DNA of 16,886 bases, from the NCBI GenBank assembly GCA_002696685.1, contig NZSI01000053.1:2676-19561 (forward strand), read 5' to 3'. Source of the stretch: Chloroflexota bacterium (GTDB lineage Bacteria; Chloroflexota; Dehalococcoidia; SAR202; UBA826). This document shows, piece by piece, positions 14,770 to 16,886 of this stretch. The notes under the pieces were generated by a model that did no database searches, was not told the DNA's origin, and was given only the letters and a program-made list of their open reading frames with translations. Numbering within the stretch: the first letter of the stretch is position 1; every line of letters begins with the position of its first letter. Position numbers and translations under genes: made by a program.

Positions 14770-16121
14770 ATTTCTACCCCACTGACGATCTCCCATTATC
14801 AGGCATAAGAGCGCTTGAGCTTTCTGAGATATGGGCTGGTCCATACTGCGGGTGTTTGTTGAGTGATATGGGAGCAGAAGTAATAAAAATTGAATCTATC
14901 CAACGAATAGCCAGAGGTCCAATAAATCCTTCACCGGATGGCATGTACCCAGAACGAGACCCTGGAGATCACCCATGGAACAGGCAAGCAAACTTTAATT
15001 CCACCAACCGCAACAAGAAGGGACTCACTTTAGATCTGAAAACTCGGCTGGGAGTAGAAGCTTTCAGTGATCTTGTGAAAGTAAGTGACATAGTTTTTTG
15101 TAATTACGCCAGGACTGTCATGGAAGGGTTCAATTTGGGTTATGAGGAGGTAAAAAATATAAAACCCGACATCATATATTTGCTCATGCCGGGCTACGGG
15201 AACACCGGCCCATACAAGAACTACAGAAGTATGGGGATGGCTATTGACGCTATAACTGGGCATTCTTATCTGAGAGGATATCCCGATATGGACCATACGA
15301 GTAATTCGCTCGTTCATCACCCAGATGCCGCTGCTGCAGTAAATGCAACACTTGCTCTATCAACAGCGTTAGTTCATAGGGAACTTACAGGCGAAGGACA
15401 ATTCATAGATATGTCTCAAGCCGAGTCATTCATGACCCACATGGGTGAAATGTTCATCGAATATCAAATGTCTGGGCGCCCAAGGGACAGAAGAGGAAAT
15501 CGGCATCCTGCGTATGCACCTCAAGGAGCGTATAAGTGTGAGGGAGAAGACAACTGGATCGCTATAAGTGTTACTAACACAGAACAATGGAATATATTCT
15601 GTGAAATAATCGCATTAGGTCTCGACAAGGATCCAAGGTTTTCAACGGTGGAAGATAGAATCAAAAACCATGATGATCTAGATTCTGTTATCACCGCATG
15701 GACCTTGGAAAGAGACCGTTATACCGTTATGAATGCCCTCCAAGCTAAAGGAATCCCTTCTGGAGTGGTCCTAAATTGTGGACCGGACACTTATGCCGAT
15801 CCACATTTAAATGAAAGGGAATTTTTCCAAATAGTTGAACATCCTGAGGCCGGCATATTTCCCATGTCTGGTCCAGTACTACGCTTCGATAGTTCATACG
15901 GTTCTTTGACGCACAACCCGTCACCAACGCTAGGACAGCATAACAATTACATCCTAGAAGAGATTCTTGGATATTCAAAAAGTAAGATTGAGTTAATGGA
16001 AGAGATGGAAATAATTGGAACCATTCCTCTTCCTGGAGCTGATCTCGGTGGTTCCCGTAGGGCAGCAAAAGAACAGGAACGTCAGAAAAATACAAACTTT
16101 AATAATGACCAAAATGAATAA
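14766..16121 (+). CDS. CaiB/BaiF-family CoA-transferase, catalytic-type subunit
   Basis: This 451-residue class III CoA-transferase has GIRALELSEIWAGPYC (13-28), GAEVIKIES (36-44), the NFNSTNRNKKGLTLDLKT segment (76-93), YLLMPGYGNTGPY (138-150), and HHPDAAAA (184-191), in which D187 aligns with the catalytic aspartate of formyl-CoA transferase. TGEGQFIDMSQAE follows, as usual. The C-terminal 20 or so residues are charged and probably flexible. The start is TTG, overlapping the TGA of the preceding paralogue (TTGA), with AGAGGA five bases upstream, so the two are translationally coupled and probably made in equal amounts. Paired CaiB-type subunits are known in succinyl-CoA:benzylsuccinate and succinyl-CoA:malate CoA-transferases. 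This pair could form a similar complex, but the acid is not identified. Confidence 0.88.
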   Translation: MNFYPTDDLPLSGIRALELSEIWAGPYCGCLLSDMGAEVIKIESIQRIARGPINPSPDGMYPERDPGDHPWNRQANFNSTNRNKKGLTLDLKTRLGVEAFSDLVKVSDIVFCNYARTVMEGFNLGYEEVKNIKPDIIYLLMPGYGNTGPYKNYRSMGMAIDAITGHSYLRGYPDMDHTSNSLVHHPDAAAAVNATLALSTALVHRELTGEGQFIDMSQAESFMTHMGEMFIEYQMSGRPRDRRGNRHPAYAPQGAYKCEGEDNWIAISVTNTEQWNIFCEIIALGLDKDPRFSTVEDRIKNHDDLDSVITAWTLERDRYTVMNALQAKGIPSGVVLNCGPDTYADPHLNEREFFQIVEHPEAGIFPMSGPVLRFDSSYGSLTHNPSPTLGQHNNYILEEILGYSKSKIELMEEMEIIGTIPLPGADLGGSRRAAKEQERQKNTNFNNDQNE

Positions 16122-16127
16122 TTCAAA

Positions 16128-16886
16128 ATGCCTACAAAAAATATAGGCCCACACGGTTCTTGGAAATCCCCTATATCAACAGGAATGATAGTGTCTGAAG
16201 CTGTAGGCCTTGGGGATATGGACATTGATGGAACTGACATATACTGGCTAGAAACACGACCAGCAGAGGCCGGAAGATATGTTGTAGTACGCAAAACTTC
16301 TGAAGGTCTGATAAACGACGTGACTCCAGTCGGATTCAGTGCTAGAACATCAGTACATGAATACGGAGGCGGATCTTACCTAGCCTACCAAGGAACTGTA
16401 TTCTTCTCCAACTATTCAGACCAGCGAGTGTACAAGGTAAAACCCGAAAGCGGTAAACCAATTCCTATCACTCGAGAAGGATTGGATATTAGATTTGCAG
16501 ATGGCTTTGTAGACGGATTAAGAAATAGGATTATCTACGTCAGAGAAGATCACTCTCAAGAGGGTGAAGCCGTTAACACCTTGGTGGCTCTAGATATGGA
16601 CGATGAAGCAGAAGGAACAATACTCACAGAAGGTGCTGATTTTTACTCATCACCATCATTGAGCCCAGATGGATCGTCAGTTGCGTGGATACAGTGGAAC
16701 CATCCTAATATGCCCTGGGATTCCACAGAACTCTGGGTAGCAGACATCTCAGAAACTGGAACCTTTGAAAACCAAAGAAAGTTGAAAGGTGCACAGGGAG
16801 AATCTATCTGCCATCCCCGGTGGTCTCCCGACGGCTTATTGTATTTCGTTTCGGACGCCTCAGGCTGGTGGAATATATACCGGTAC
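16128..16886 (+). CDS. S9-family (prolyl oligopeptidase-type) peptidase, N-terminal propeller part (cut by window end)
   Basis: The frame is open for 253 codons from ATG 16128 to the last base. It begins just 6 bases after the CoA-transferase stop, so it is in the same operon. The translated part is a beta-propeller like that of dipeptidyl-peptidase / acylaminoacyl-peptidase proteins: GSWKSPIS near residue 10, 'IYWLETRPAEAGRYVVVRK' (38-56), VHEYGGGSYLAY (76-87), FFSNYSDQRVYKV (92-104), and the repeated blade motifs 'SLSPDGSSVAWIQW' and 'PRWSPDGLLYFVSD'. The catalytic alpha/beta-hydrolase domain with its Ser-Asp-His would lie beyond the window. There is no signal peptide and no obvious ribosome-binding site, so translation is probably coupled. 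The specificity cannot be judged from this part. Confidence 0.85.
   Translation, partial: MPTKNIGPHGSWKSPISTGMIVSEAVGLGDMDIDGTDIYWLETRPAEAGRYVVVRKTSEGLINDVTPVGFSARTSVHEYGGGSYLAYQGTVFFSNYSDQRVYKVKPESGKPIPITREGLDIRFADGFVDGLRNRIIYVREDHSQEGEAVNTLVALDMDDEAEGTILTEGADFYSSPSLSPDGSSVAWIQWNHPNMPWDSTELWVADISETGTFENQRKLKGAQGESICHPRWSPDGLLYFVSDASGWWNIYRY

Overview
The window looks like a piece of a marine, uncultivated Chloroflexota genome (SAR202-like, or another Dehalococcoidia relative). This is inferred from gene content: a DUF2298 / 'YYY' membrane protein, a family I know mainly from Chloroflexota and some archaea; paired CaiB/BaiF CoA-transferases; and a luciferase-like oxidoreductase, an SDR, ThuA and arylsulfotransferase-like proteins, all typical of SAR202-type degradative gene sets. 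Base composition looks moderately AT-rich by eye (not computed). Several genes start with GTG or TTG. I see no tRNA, rRNA, CRISPR array, insertion sequence or phage gene.

Layout. At the left edge on the + strand are the tail of an unknown gene, a PfkB/KDGK-type sugar kinase and a 60-residue zinc-ribbon protein. They meet, tail to tail, a long run of minus-strand genes. Read in transcription order from about 7.8 kb down to 1.2 kb, these are an acetyl-xylan-esterase-family hydrolase, a degenerate paralogue of it, an SDR dehydrogenase and a luciferase-like flavin/F420 oxidoreductase. After a 125-base gap with its own candidate promoter come a two-domain rhodanese sulfurtransferase, an arylsulfotransferase-like propeller protein and a ThuA-like protein. 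Divergent from the esterase is a 1493-residue integral membrane protein, a GT39-like half joined to a DUF2298 half. Then comes an unrecognised minus-strand gene, and finally a + strand operon of two overlapping CaiB/BaiF CoA-transferases followed by an S9-family peptidase cut by the window end.

The main discovery is in the sulfurtransferase. A simple ORF call ends it at residue 240, exactly where the catalytic cysteine of the C-terminal rhodanese loop should be. The 'stop' is TGA. The same frame then continues for 41 codons of textbook rhodanese sequence (loop QGGIRA onward) to a TAA 20 bases before the next gene. Just after the TGA is a hairpin with a perfect 7-bp stem and a GGC loop starting 17 bases downstream, which fits the bacterial SECIS pattern. 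I therefore annotate one 282-residue selenoprotein with selenocysteine at position 241 (3111..3959, minus).

Two other pairs show one active-looking and one altered copy side by side. The two esterase-family paralogues have GSSQG versus GNDNA at the nucleophile elbow. Of the two CoA-transferases, one keeps the expected catalytic Asp and the other has Gln there. Both may be enzyme plus non-catalytic partner. The set as a whole suggests uptake and breakdown of organic compounds (esters, sugars, sulfur compounds, CoA-activated acids), but no single pathway can be assigned from the sequence alone.
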